DNA of 64,000 nucleotides. It comes from Gordonia sp. UBA5067. GTDB taxonomy: Bacteria; Actinomycetota; Actinomycetes; Mycobacteriales; Mycobacteriaceae. The translations under genes and the position numbers were made by a program. The stretch lies in NCBI RefSeq assembly GCF_002414845.1, contig NZ_DIAX01000009.1:30257-94256 (forward strand), given 5' to 3'. The notes below the pieces were generated by a model. It did not search any database. It was not told the DNA's origin and saw nothing but the letters and a program-made list of their open reading frames with translations. Positions 17,204-26,063 of this stretch are shown here, in pieces (within the stretch, counting starts at the first letter, position 1; the number at the start of each line of letters is the position of its first letter).

Positions 17204-17947
17204 GTGAGCGATACCGTCGATCAGTCCCGGCTCTACCCGCGCGTGACGAGCTTCCGCTTCCGGCGGGGCACGCTGACCCCGGGCCAGCGCCGCAATTGGG
17301 AGACCCTGTGGCCGGCCCTGGGCCGCGACCTGCGTATCCACCCCGAGCCCGGCGGCCGGGTGGCCGAACCGCCGCTGCACACCGATCGGTGGTTCGGGCG
17401 CAGCGCCCCGCTAATTCTGGAGATCGGCTCGGGCACCGGCATCTCCACTGCGGCGATGGCCGGTGCGGAACCCCAATTCGACGTGATCGCCGTCGAGGTC
17501 TACCAACCCGGGCTGGCTCAACTGGTGGGCCTCGTGGACCGTGGTGGATTGACCAATGTCCGCATGATTCGCGGCGACGCAGTCATCGTGCTCGATGAGC
17601 TGATCGAGCCACAGAGTCTGCAGGCGATCCGCGTATTCTTTCCCGACCCCTGGCCCAAGGCGCGCCACCACAAGCGGCGATTGCTGCAGTCGGGAACCCT
17701 GGCGACGATGGCCGAGCGGCTCGCCGACGGCGGCGTGTTGCACATCGCCACCGACCATGCGGACTACACCGAGTGGATTCGCGAACTCCTGGACGCCCAG
17801 GATACGACCCGCACGCACCTGGTGCCGCTGACCGGAGACAGTCCCGTCTCGTTGGCCCGGCCGACGACCAAGTTCGAGGGCCGGGCCGCGACCGAGGGCC
17901 GCGTCGTCACCGAATTCGTCTACACGCGAGCCGAGGGGGACCAATGA
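17204..17947 (+). CDS. trmB: tRNA (guanine-N7-)-methyltransferase
   Basis: This 247-residue protein has the TrmB signature: the AdoMet-binding motif LILEIGSGTGIST (about residues 70-82) and FFPDPWPKARHHKRR, the family-specific loop that binds the tRNA variable-loop guanine. A DHADYTEW segment follows. It uses AdoMet to make m7G46 in tRNAs. The GTG at 17204 is the first sensible start. It overlaps the NYN-domain gene by ATGA, so the two are translationally coupled; the pair precedes mmpL3 as in mycobacteria (Rv0208c-Rv0206c). Confidence 0.96.
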   Translation: MSDTVDQSRLYPRVTSFRFRRGTLTPGQRRNWETLWPALGRDLRIHPEPGGRVAEPPLHTDRWFGRSAPLILEIGSGTGISTAAMAGAEPQFDVIAVEVYQPGLAQLVGLVDRGGLTNVRMIRGDAVIVLDELIEPQSLQAIRVFFPDPWPKARHHKRRLLQSGTLATMAERLADGGVLHIATDHADYTEWIRELLDAQDTTRTHLVPLTGDSPVSLARPTTKFEGRAATEGRVVTEFVYTRAEGDQ

Positions 17948-18636
17948 GCAACGGATCTGAGAACGGGGTCGGCGAGGTGATCTCCGGGCAGTCGCGCGCG
18001 CGTCGAGTCCTGCTCGTCTGGGACGCGCCCAACATGGACATGGGTCTCGGCGCGATCATCGGCGGCCGGCCGACCGCGGCGCACCGGCCACGGTTCGATG
18101 CCGTCGGCCGGTGGCTGCTCGGGCAAACCGAGTCAATTCGCACCGGTGACGACCCGTCCCGGCTGCCGGTGGGTGTGTTGCCGGCGATCGAGGCGGAGGC
18201 GACGGTCTTCACCAACGTGAGCCCCGGCAGCGCCGACGTGGTCCGGCCCTGGGTCGACGCGCTGCGCAACGTCGGGTACGCCGTGTTCGCCAAGCCGAAG
18301 ATCACTGACGACACCGATGTGGACGACGACATGCTCGCCCACATCGAGATGCGTCACCACACGACCGGGCTGGCCGGGCTGATCGTCGCCTCCGCTGACG
18401 GCCAGGCCTTCCGTGAACCGCTGCTTCGGCTCGCGGCCGAGGGCATTCCGATCACCGTCATCGGTTTTCGCGAGCATGCGAGTTGGGCGCAGGGCGGGGA
18501 GCTCATCACCTTCGTCGACCTCGAGGACATCCCCAATGTGTTCCGCGAGCCGCTTCCGCGGATCACCCTCGACGCGCTGCCCGACGACGGCGCCTGGCTG
18601 CCCCCGTTCCGGCCGTTGTCCGCGCTGGTGCGATAG
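17944..18636 (+). CDS. NYN (PIN-like) domain protein, putative RNase
   Basis: The protein is 230 residues from the ATG at 17944, overlapping the trmB stop by 4 nt. After a 22-residue leader it contains VLLVWDAPNMDM, the NYN motif with the first catalytic Asp, and further conserved acidic positions: DDDTDVDDDMLAH-type acidic cluster near residue 125 (TDDTDVDDDM) and LIVASADGQAFREPL, the second Asp-containing strand. NYN domains are PIN-fold nucleases acting on structured RNA or tRNA. Coupling to trmB suggests a role in tRNA or rRNA handling (inference). Equivalent to Rv0207c. Confidence 0.85.
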   Translation: MSNGSENGVGEVISGQSRARRVLLVWDAPNMDMGLGAIIGGRPTAAHRPRFDAVGRWLLGQTESIRTGDDPSRLPVGVLPAIEAEATVFTNVSPGSADVVRPWVDALRNVGYAVFAKPKITDDTDVDDDMLAHIEMRHHTTGLAGLIVASADGQAFREPLLRLAAEGIPITVIGFREHASWAQGGELITFVDLEDIPNVFREPLPRITLDALPDDGAWLPPFRPLSALVR

Positions 18637-18781
18637 GCCCTGATCCCGCTCGGCGCCGGCCGGAATCGGCTGCAATCCGGGCCTACTCAGTTGGCATTCA
18701 GGCAATACCTGGAAGAATGGCCCGACGTGGGTTCTGCGGCACATGCGTTCCGGATGTGTCGCGCGACGAAAGGAACCAAGC

Positions 18782-21646
18782 GTGTTCGGATGGATCGGCG
18801 CGTTCGTGTATCGAATGCGGTACACCGTCATCGCCATCATGGTGGCCCTGATGGCCGGGCTCGGCCTCTACGGGCTGGATCTGCCCAAGCACCTTTCCCA
18901 GAGTGGCTGGTTCGACCCGACGTCGCAGTCCGTAAAGGGCTCGATCATCGCTGACCAGGTCCTTGGCCGCGACCACAAGTCCGACATCGTCCTGCTGGTG
19001 ACCCCGCCCCCGGGACTCAAGATCGACGATCCCGAGTTCACGACGAAGATGGAGAACTTCGTCAACGACCTCGTCACCAACGAGAAGACCAAGGGCCTCG
19101 TCGGCCGCTCTGATCCCGGCATCGTCGACCCGTTCTACCTCGCCGACAACAGTGCCGCGGCCAAGGCGGCCCAGGACACGATCCGCTCGCACACCTTCAA
19201 CCACGACGAGAACAAGGCCTTCATCAGTATCGGCGTCAAGGGCCACGACGACACGTCGATCTTGCAGAACTTCAAGTCGCTGCGCCCCGCCTTCGATGAC
19301 ATCGACAAGCGCTTCGATCTCCAGGGTGCGAACTTCCAGCTGGCCGGGCTGCAACCCATTGCGAATGCGATGAGCGTGGGCATGGAGCATGACATCCGCC
19401 GCGCCGAAGTCATCGCCCTGCCGGTCGTCGCGCTCATGCTGTTCTTTGTGTTCGGCGGTGTCATCGCCGCGTTCCTTCCGGTCCTGATCGGCGGCCTCAC
19501 CATCGCCGGCTCGTTGGGCATCATGAAGTTTCTCGCGACGGTGACCGAGCTGAACGTCTTCGCCCAATCAGTGGTGACGCTGATCGGCCTGGGCATCGCA
19601 ATCGACTACGGCCTGTTCATCGTGAGCCGGTTTCGCGAAGAGCTGGCCGAGGGGTACACGACGAAAGCCGCGGTCCGAAGAACCGTGATGACCGCCGGTC
19701 AGACGGTGTGGTTCTCCGCGACGATCATCATCGCCGCGATCGCCTGCCTTCTTCTGTATCCGCAGGCCTTTCTCAAATCGGTGGCCTACGGGGCGATCGC
19801 CTCGGTGGCACTGGCCGCTTTCCTCTCGATCACCGTGCTACCGGCGATCCTCGGCATCCTCGGACCGCGCGTCGACGCCCTCGGCTTCTCGTTCTTGCGC
19901 CGCACCAAGACCAAGCAGGAGGTCGAGGACGGGTTCTGGGGAAAGCTGTCCGGGTGGGTGATGAAGCACCCGCTCAAGACGGCGATTCCCACCGTCCTGC
20001 TGCTTCTCGCGCTGATCATCCCCTTCGGCAATATCCAGTTCGGCGGTATCAGCGAGCGCTATCTGCCGCCGGACAATCCGACACGCATGGCTCAGGAGGC
20101 CTTCGACCAGGCCTTCCCCAAGGAGCGAACCGAAGAAATCAAGCTGATCGTCGTCTACGACGAGAACAGTACCGAGGACCAGGAACGGCTGGTCGCCCTC
20201 GCGGATTCGGCCAATCAGCACGACCGCAGCGTGCCGCCGAACGAGCGGTTCTTCACCAAGGAGTTCTCGCTGTCGTCCGATGAGGGCGCGCTGACCGGGT
20301 CCCGGGGTGATTCCGGTCAGGGCGTGGTGCAGATGTCGGCGGGTCTGCGCGATCCGAAGGACACTCGCGCCTCGGCCGATGCGATCAAGTATCTGCGCTC
20401 GATCGATCACCACGGTTTGCAGTACGTCTTTGTCGCCGGCACTCCGACGCTGACCCAGGATTCGATTGACGCGCTGCTGACCCGTCTGCCGCTGATGGCG
20501 GTCATCCTGATTCTTGTCACCGGCTTCCTGATGTTCCTGGCGTTCGGCTCGCTGGTGCTGCCGATCAAGGCGGCTCTCGTCTCGGCACTGGGTTTGGGGG
20601 CGACGCTGGGCATCTTGACCTGGATTTTCGTCGAAGGCCACGGCTCGAGCCTGTTGAACTTCACGCCGGGTCCGCTGTTCGCCGCGGTGCTGGTCCTCAT
20701 CATTGCGATCGTGTTCGGGTTGTCGACGGACTACGAGATCTTCCTGTTGTCGCGCATGGTCGAGGCGAGACAGAAGGGGGCGTCGACGACGGAGGCGATC
20801 CGGGTGGGCACGGCGCACACGGGCCGAATCATCACTGCGGCCGCAGCGATCCTGGTCGTGGTGACGGGCGCATTCGCACTCTCGGACATCGTGATGATGA
20901 AGTACATCGCGTTCGGCATGATCGCGGCCCTGATCCTCGACGCGACGATCATCCGCATGCTGCTCGTGCCGTCAACGATGAAACTGCTCGGCGACGACTG
21001 CTGGTGGGCGCCGAAGTGGATGCAGGCCTTTCAGCGCAAGCTCGGCCTCGGCGAGACGATTCTCGATGTCGAGCCCGACGATATGCGTGAGCTGAGCGCG
21101 GCCGCGGTCGGCTCGATGTCAGCGGGCACCGTCATTGCCACGGCGCCGACGACGGCCTTCGCCAGTCCGTCCCGGGTTTCGCCGCAGGAAGCCGCGCCCA
21201 CCACGGTTTTCCCGACGCCGGGAGCGCAAGCGAACGGGCCGAATCCGCTAACCGCGCCGGGAGCGCAAGCGAGCGGGCCGAATCCGCTAACCGAGTCGCT
21301 GGCAGCGCCCGTGGAGCAGCCGCCGATCACGCCTCGTCGCCCTGCGCCGATCCCCCCTGCGCCGATCATTCCTGCACCGCCGCCGATCCGGCCGGTGCAG
21401 CAGCCCGGTCCGGCGCAGGATTCGGCAGCGGACGATACCCCCGACACGGGGGCGTGGAAGCTGGGCAACGGCGGTATCCGCCTCGGTGGTCTTGATGCCC
21501 CGGCGCCGGTTCAACCGCCCCCGCATGCTCCCGCGCCCGTCGCCGATGAGGACGACGATGCCGACGGCAAGCGCGCCGCGGGGCACCGCGACCGGGAGAT
21601 CAGTGTGCAGGATCTGCTTCGCCGGTCCCGCGATCAGGACGACTAA
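18782..21646 (+). CDS. mmpL3: MmpL3-type trehalose monomycolate flippase (RND superfamily)
   Basis: The protein is 954 residues from the GTG at 18782, which follows an AAAGGAA ribosome site; an in-frame ATG 39 nt upstream lacks support. It has 12 predicted membrane helices, two extracytoplasmic porter domains (about residues 35-185 and 410-555), and the two proton-relay Asp-Tyr pairs in GIAIDYGLFIVSRFRE and GLSTDYEIFLLSRM. The cytoplasmic C-tail (from about residue 755) is Pro/Ala-rich and contains a 13-residue tandem duplication (PGAQANGPNPLTA / PGAQASGPNPLTE). The trmB-NYN-mmpL3 order identifies it as the MmpL3 orthologue, which exports trehalose monomycolate for outer-membrane assembly and is essential in relatives. 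Confidence 0.93.
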   Translation: MFGWIGAFVYRMRYTVIAIMVALMAGLGLYGLDLPKHLSQSGWFDPTSQSVKGSIIADQVLGRDHKSDIVLLVTPPPGLKIDDPEFTTKMENFVNDLVTNEKTKGLVGRSDPGIVDPFYLADNSAAAKAAQDTIRSHTFNHDENKAFISIGVKGHDDTSILQNFKSLRPAFDDIDKRFDLQGANFQLAGLQPIANAMSVGMEHDIRRAEVIALPVVALMLFFVFGGVIAAFLPVLIGGLTIAGSLGIMKFLATVTELNVFAQSVVTLIGLGIAIDYGLFIVSRFREELAEGYTTKAAVRRTVMTAGQTVWFSATIIIAAIACLLLYPQAFLKSVAYGAIASVALAAFLSITVLPAILGILGPRVDALGFSFLRRTKTKQEVEDGFWGKLSGWVMKHPLKTAIPTVLLLLALIIPFGNIQFGGISERYLPPDNPTRMAQEAFDQAFPKERTEEIKLIVVYDENSTEDQERLVALADSANQHDRSVPPNERFFTKEFSLSSDEGALTGSRGDSGQGVVQMSAGLRDPKDTRASADAIKYLRSIDHHGLQYVFVAGTPTLTQDSIDALLTRLPLMAVILILVTGFLMFLAFGSLVLPIKAALVSALGLGATLGILTWIFVEGHGSSLLNFTPGPLFAAVLVLIIAIVFGLSTDYEIFLLSRMVEARQKGASTTEAIRVGTAHTGRIITAAAAILVVVTGAFALSDIVMMKYIAFGMIAALILDATIIRMLLVPSTMKLLGDDCWWAPKWMQAFQRKLGLGETILDVEPDDMRELSAAAVGSMSAGTVIATAPTTAFASPSRVSPQEAAPTTVFPTPGAQANGPNPLTAPGAQASGPNPLTESLAAPVEQPPITPRRPAPIPPAPIIPAPPPIRPVQQPGPAQDSAADDTPDTGAWKLGNGGIRLGGLDAPAPVQPPPHAPAPVADEDDDADGKRAAGHRDREISVQDLLRRSRDQDD
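21217..21294 (+). repeat. Two 39-nt tandem copies of a dispersed repeat inside mmpL3
   Basis: The two copies start at 21217 and 21256 and differ at few positions. The core, GGGAGCGCAAGCGAGCGGGC followed by CGAAT, recurs almost identically in leuS at 40557-40652 (one A fewer). It is kept in frame and encodes PGAQA(N/S)GPNPLT in the cytoplasmic tail. Confidence 0.88.
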
Positions 21647-21652
21647 CCCTGG

Positions 21653-22297
21653 TCAGTCGTTGCCGTCCAACCCGTGTTCGATCGCGTAGCGGGCGAGTTC
21701 GACTCGGTTGGCCAGTTGCAGCTTCCGCAGCGAGGACTGCACGTGGTTCTCGACGGTTCGGTGGCTAAGGAATAGTTTCGTCGCGATTTGTTTGGCGGTC
21801 ATCCCCTTCGCCACGTACCGCAGGACCTCCGTCTCGCGGGGCGACAGGATCGGCTTGGCCGGATCACTGCTGGCCGACAACCGGCGAAACTCACCCAGGA
21901 CCAGCCCGGCCAGGCCGGGGGTGAATACGGCTTGCCCGGCTGCGGTTGCCCGCACCCCGGCGATCATCTCGTCACGGGAGGCACTCTTGACCAGATATCC
22001 GGCGGCACCGGCCTTCACCGCCTCGAGCACGTCGTCACGCTCATCGGAGGCGGACAGCACCATTACTCGCGTCGCCGGGCAGACCGCCAGCAGCTGCGCC
22101 GTGGCCTGCGCGCCGCTGCCGTCGGGGAGGTGCATGTCCATCAGGACCACGTCGGGCTGAACGGCGGCGGCTCGTCGTACGGCGGCCGCCACCCCGGCGG
22201 CCGTCGCGACGACCTCGAAGCCTTCGTCGAGAAGGTCCCGCTCGATACCGTCGCACCACATCGGGTGGTCGTCGACGATCATCACTCGGATTGTCAT
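21653..22297 (-). CDS. LuxR/NarL-type response regulator (MacR-like)
   Basis: The protein is 214 residues from the ATG at 22297. The receiver domain begins IRVMIVDDHPMW with the acidic pair DD9-10, phosphoacceptor Asp54 in VVLMDMHLPDG, and conserved Lys in GYLVKSA. The C-terminal LuxR helix-turn-helix is SPRETEVLRYVAKGMTAKQI followed by FLSHRTVENHV. Its start overlaps the histidine kinase stop by 4 nt (ATGA). It is the output of the adjoining kinase; targets are unknown. Confidence 0.92.
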   Translation of the reverse strand: MTIRVMIVDDHPMWCDGIERDLLDEGFEVVATAAGVAAAVRRAAAVQPDVVLMDMHLPDGSGAQATAQLLAVCPATRVMVLSASDERDDVLEAVKAGAAGYLVKSASRDEMIAGVRATAAGQAVFTPGLAGLVLGEFRRLSASSDPAKPILSPRETEVLRYVAKGMTAKQIATKLFLSHRTVENHVQSSLRKLQLANRVELARYAIEHGLDGND

Positions 22298-23568
22298 TCC
22301 AGCCTCCGTTCGACCCCGCCATCGTTGCCGCCATGATCGCGCAGCGGGACCGTCAACTCCCATTCGGTGCCCGCGCCGGGAGTCGAATCCAGCACGACTC
22401 GGCCGCCCAGCGTCTCGATGCGCCCGATGATGGCCTGGGCGACACCGAGCCGACCTTCGGCCGCGGCGGCCGCCAGCCGTCCCGGCTCGATGCCGATGCC
22501 GTCGTCGCGGATGCTGATCACCAGTTCGTCGCCGAGATCCTCCAACAGGACGAATGCGTGGGCCCCCGGACCGGCGTGGCGATCAACGTTGTCGAGGGCG
22601 TTGCGCACGGCGCCGTCGATCTCGGTGCCGCGCTCGATGGGCACCGGGACCGGGTCGCGCGGGGTACTGACCGACACCACCCCGCTGGTCCGGCCGCGCA
22701 GCAACAACGCCAAATCAATCCGGTCCCCGTGCTCGCGGGCCGGGTGGTCCATGCCGACGCGGTCCTCGTCGGCCCGCTCGGTGAGAAGTCGGCGCAGGGC
22801 GCGTTCTTGCTCCCCGGCCAGCCCGGCCAGCTCCGCGGTGGGGCCGCCGATTTCGCGTCCGCGGCGTGAGATCATCGCCAGCGCCTGCAGGACGCCGTCG
22901 TGAACGTGGCGGGCCAACCGGTCGCGCTCTTCACCGGCTGCGGCATAGCGCGCGGCCTGCGTCAGCAGCTCGTGGTTGCGCCGCCCACTGGTCGCCGCCC
23001 ATCCGACGACGAGGCCCAGGAAGAGCAACTGGATGAGCTGGGCGTTGCGGCCGAAGTTTAGATTCACCTGCCCTTTGACGACGACGGAGGACGCCCACAC
23101 CGCGACGCCGGTCAGCGCGCCGCCCGTTGCCCCGCCCAGAATGGCCGCCGAGATCACCGCGTTGCAGGCCCACAGCGTCGTCGGCCAAGACTGGTTGTCG
23201 GCGATCCAGGGCGCCGACGCGACATAGGACGTGGAGAGCATCAGTGCCGCGGTGACGGCGATGTCGGCGCCCACCCAGCCCCAGTTCCGCCCGAATCCGA
23301 TGAGGTAGGCGGCAGCGCAGGCCGCCGACCACCCGACGAGGCCGGCGCACAGCACCGCCGTCACCCGTGGGCGTTCCAGCTGCCCGTTGACGGCCGCCTG
23401 GAATCCGACGGCATACACCAATGACAGCGCGCGGAAGACTTGGGCGGCCCGCCACAACGGTGCCGCGGCGTCCTCGTCGATATTCCGCATCCGGTCCAAC
23501 CAGTCCCGCCGCGCCTCGATCCGAGGAGATGTGGGCCGAGAAGATGTGGGCCGCTCCCCCTCGGTCAC
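22294..23568 (-). CDS. Sensor histidine kinase, HisKA_3 type (MacS-like)
   Basis: The protein is 424 residues if started at the GTG at 23568, which overlaps the AI-2E gene stop as GTGA; a later ATG at 23490 is possible. About six membrane segments occupy residues 45-205 with no large extracytoplasmic loop. The H-box ARHVHDGVLQAL places the phosphoacceptor at His223. The ATPase domain has the N-box VRNALDNVDRHA, G1 box DDGIGI and a GLG-like region (GRLGVAQ). It probably senses a membrane state rather than a soluble ligand. It is coupled to the transporter before it and the regulator after it. Confidence 0.9.
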   Translation of the reverse strand: MTEGERPTSSRPTSPRIEARRDWLDRMRNIDEDAAAPLWRAAQVFRALSLVYAVGFQAAVNGQLERPRVTAVLCAGLVGWSAACAAAYLIGFGRNWGWVGADIAVTAALMLSTSYVASAPWIADNQSWPTTLWACNAVISAAILGGATGGALTGVAVWASSVVVKGQVNLNFGRNAQLIQLLFLGLVVGWAATSGRRNHELLTQAARYAAAGEERDRLARHVHDGVLQALAMISRRGREIGGPTAELAGLAGEQERALRRLLTERADEDRVGMDHPAREHGDRIDLALLLRGRTSGVVSVSTPRDPVPVPIERGTEIDGAVRNALDNVDRHAGPGAHAFVLLEDLGDELVISIRDDGIGIEPGRLAAAAAEGRLGVAQAIIGRIETLGGRVVLDSTPGAGTEWELTVPLRDHGGNDGGVERRLE

Positions 23569-24722
23569 CGGGTATCCCAGGTCGGCGAATCCGGTTCGGC
23601 GACCAGCTCTACACCGCCGACGAGTTCGGCCCCGTCGCCGTCCACACCGGTCGCCAGTTCGCCCGGCCAGACATTCAGTTCGCGGATCGCGGTATTGAGG
23701 AAGGCGATCAGCGGAACAGCCAGCAGACCGCCGACGATCCCCGCCAGGACGATGCCCCCGGCGATGGCCAGTACCACCGCAACCGGGTGCAGGCGCACCG
23801 ATCGGCCGAGGAGGAAGGGCTGCAACACATGGCTTTCCACCTGCATGACGGCGATGACGATGGCGAGCGCGATGACCGCGGCCAGCCATCCGTTGGTGAC
23901 CAGCGCGACGAGGACGGCGACCCCGCCGGTGACGAGCGCGCCCACGATGGGGATGAACGCCCCGAGGAACACCAGCGACGCGAGCGGTAGGGCGAGCGGC
24001 ACACCGATGATGGCCAGGCCGACGCCGATTCCGATCGCATCGACGAGCGCGACCGCCACGGTGGCCCGAACGTAGCCGACCAGGGTGCCGAAGCCGGCGT
24101 GGCCGGCGGCGCAGACCCGCGCGCGTTGCTCGGCGGGCACCAGCTTCGTGACAAACTCCCAAATCTGCCCGCCGCCATAGAGGAAGAAGATCATGACGAA
24201 CAGGGTCAAGAAGGCGCCGGTGACGATTTCGGTCGCGGTGGTCGCGGTAGCGAGGGCGCCACTGGTGACTTTCTCCTGATTGTGGTTGATGAAGTCGACG
24301 ACGTCGCCCCCGACGTTGTTCACCTGCTTCGCGTCGAGCTTGAACGGTCCGTCGATCAGCCACGTCTTGACCGTGTTGACCGTCTGGGTCACCTGGCTGG
24401 TCAGTTCCGGGATCCCGTTGATGAACTCGCGAACGACGAAGCTCATGACCAGCCCGAGCACGCCCAGGACGCCGACCATCGACAACACCACGGCCAGCGA
24501 GCGGGGCAGCCGGCGACGATTCAAGAAGTCGACGACCGGCACCAGCATCGCGGTGCCGAGGATGGCGATGGCCACCGGCACGAGCACTGTCTTGAACTTC
24601 AGAAAGCCGATGAACAGCACCACGACGAGTGCGCCGATCACCAGCAGCCGCCACGACCACGACGCGGCCGCGCGCACCCCGGCTGGAACCGGGTGCGGCG
24701 GCGGACTCACAGATTCGCTCAT
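23565..24722 (-). CDS. AI-2E family transporter
   Basis: This 385-residue protein has the AI-2E/TqsA/PerM layout: two N-terminal helix pairs (VIGALVVVLFIGFL, VPVAIAILGTAML), an extracytoplasmic helical region (about residues 95-165), then five more helices including the conserved GTLVGYVRATVAVALVDAIG and PLALPLASLVFLGAFIPIVG. The family includes exporters of autoinducer-2-like molecules and Na+/H+ antiporters, so substrate is uncertain. It is the first gene of a three-gene operon with a two-component system. Same locus position as Rv0205. A -10 box (TAGTCT) ends 7 nt before its ATG. Confidence 0.88.
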   Translation of the reverse strand: MSESVSPPPHPVPAGVRAAASWSWRLLVIGALVVVLFIGFLKFKTVLVPVAIAILGTAMLVPVVDFLNRRRLPRSLAVVLSMVGVLGVLGLVMSFVVREFINGIPELTSQVTQTVNTVKTWLIDGPFKLDAKQVNNVGGDVVDFINHNQEKVTSGALATATTATEIVTGAFLTLFVMIFFLYGGGQIWEFVTKLVPAEQRARVCAAGHAGFGTLVGYVRATVAVALVDAIGIGVGLAIIGVPLALPLASLVFLGAFIPIVGALVTGGVAVLVALVTNGWLAAVIALAIVIAVMQVESHVLQPFLLGRSVRLHPVAVVLAIAGGIVLAGIVGGLLAVPLIAFLNTAIRELNVWPGELATGVDGDGAELVGGVELVAEPDSPTWDTR

Positions 24723-24729
24723 GGGTCCA

Positions 24730-24735
24730 AGACTA
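24730..24735 (-). promoter_or_regulatory. -10 box of the AI-2E/two-component operon
   Basis: TAGTCT on the minus strand ends 7 nt before the ATG at 24722; leaderless start predicted. Confidence 0.5.
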
Positions 24736-24759
24736 AGCAGATCAGGGTCGGTTCAGCGC

Positions 24760-24772
24760 TTAGGTACCCTAA
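24760..24772. promoter_or_regulatory. Palindrome in the divergent AI-2E / flippase promoter
   Basis: TTAGG-TAC-CCTAA overlaps the -10 region of the rightward gene and lies about 25 nt upstream of the leftward -10 box. It could be an operator for both directions, perhaps for the LuxR regulator in the operon (inference). Confidence 0.35.
24765..24770 (+). promoter_or_regulatory. -10 box of leaderless flippase-like gene
   Basis: TACCCT is followed by 7 nt and then the ATG at 24778; this fixes the start inside a much longer open frame. Confidence 0.5.
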
Positions 24773-24777
24773 CCGGC

Positions 24778-26058
24778 ATGGCACAATCGCGCCGGGCGAT
24801 CTGGCAACGCAGCAGGAGGTCCCTTCGCTGGGTCATGTTGGTCGCCATCGTCGTGGTTCTCGGAGTCGAGGGCTACCTCGTCCGGAACCAGTTCTCCACC
24901 GCGTGGGACCGCGTGGGCGATGTTCATTGGGGCTGGTTGACAGCATGTTTTGTGGCATCGATGGCCAACCTCGACAGTTTTGCACGAGTCCAACGCGCAC
25001 TGTTCCGATCGGCCGGTGTCTTCGTCTCGCAGTGGCGGTCGCTGGCGGTGGTACTCGCCGCGAACTCGTTGAGCCAGACCATGCCCGGTGGGCAGGTCCT
25101 CGCCCCCGCCTTCACCTACCGCGAAACCCGCCGGTGGGGCGCGAACCCGGTCGTCGCGTCGTGGCAGGTCGTCATGTCCGGACTGCTCGCCGGCGTCGGT
25201 CTGGCCACCCTGGGCATCGGTGGTGCGGTGCTCGCCGGGGCGCGTACCAATCCGTACTCGACGATGTTCTCGATCCTGGGATTCGTCGCCTTCGTCGCCG
25301 TCCTGCAGTATCTGGCCAGCCATCCCGCCACCGTCCACAATTGGGGTGAGAAGATCCTCGCCTGGTACAACGAGATGCGCAACCGTCCCGAGCACGCCGG
25401 GCAGGAACGGTTGGCGCGACTGATCGACCAATTGGGCGCCGTGCAGCTGACCAGGCGAGACGCCTCCGTAGCGTTCGGGTGGAGCCTGTTCAACTGGATT
25501 GCCGACGTCTTCTGCCTGCTGTTCGCCTGCTGGGCGATCGGCGCGCACCCCTCGATCGCCGGCATCGCCGTCGCGTATGCGGCATCAAAGGCGGTCGGCA
25601 CCGCGATCCCGCTGTTGCCCGGCGGTCTCGGCATCGTCGACGCGGCGATGGTTGCCGCACTCGTCCCCGCCGGAATGACCACCGGCGACGCCGTCGTTGC
25701 CGTCATTCTCTACCGGCTGGTCAGCTGGGCGCTGGTCTCGCTGGTCGGCTGGGTGGTGATCCTGGTGCTGTTCCGCACCCGGATCCGGACCGTCGAAGAT
25801 GAGACGGACGACCTCGAGGAAGGCCTCCGCACCGCCGCGCCGGCCCATCCGGACCGGCCGCTGCTGGGCTTTACCGACGATCAGCGCCGACTGATCCTGG
25901 GCCATCCAATCCCGGACGACGACGGTGCCGGCGACACCGACGATGACGGCCCGCCGGCTACTCGTGATGACGGCCCGCCGCCTACTCGTGATGACGGCCC
26001 GCCGGCTACTCGTGATGACGGCCCGCCGTCGGGCGACACGGCCTGGAAGCTACCGTAG
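24778..26058 (+). CDS. Flippase-like membrane protein (YbhN / lysylphosphatidylglycerol synthetase TM domain)
   Basis: The protein is 426 residues. About eight membrane helices occupy residues 18-340, with the YbhN-type motifs SLSQTMPGGQVLAPAFTYRE and KAVGTAIPLLPGGLGIVDA. The C-terminal ~90 residues are cytoplasmic and acidic and end in a tandem array of DDGPPATR-like octapeptides. Family members include the MprF flippase half and glycosyltransferase-associated membrane proteins, so lipid translocation is plausible. Rv0204c occupies the same position beside the AI-2E gene in mycobacteria. It runs 5 nt ahead of a DUF3054 gene. Confidence 0.82.
   Translation: MAQSRRAIWQRSRRSLRWVMLVAIVVVLGVEGYLVRNQFSTAWDRVGDVHWGWLTACFVASMANLDSFARVQRALFRSAGVFVSQWRSLAVVLAANSLSQTMPGGQVLAPAFTYRETRRWGANPVVASWQVVMSGLLAGVGLATLGIGGAVLAGARTNPYSTMFSILGFVAFVAVLQYLASHPATVHNWGEKILAWYNEMRNRPEHAGQERLARLIDQLGAVQLTRRDASVAFGWSLFNWIADVFCLLFACWAIGAHPSIAGIAVAYAASKAVGTAIPLLPGGLGIVDAAMVAALVPAGMTTGDAVVAVILYRLVSWALVSLVGWVVILVLFRTRIRTVEDETDDLEEGLRTAAPAHPDRPLLGFTDDQRRLILGHPIPDDDGAGDTDDDGPPATRDDGPPPTRDDGPPATRDDGPPSGDTAWKLP
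25942..26028 (+). repeat. 24-nt tandem repeat (3.6 copies) in the flippase-like gene tail
   Basis: Units start at 25942, 25966, 25990 and 26014 and encode DDGPP(A/P)TR. Copies are nearly identical at DNA level, so the array is recent and prone to length change by slippage. Confidence 0.9.
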
Positions 26059-26063
26059 AGGCG

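Noticed and set aside
18691..18719. TTGGCA-N17-AGAATG as the mmpL3 promoter.
   Set aside because: The -10 hexamer is poor and the region offers several equally weak alternatives, so it was not annotated.
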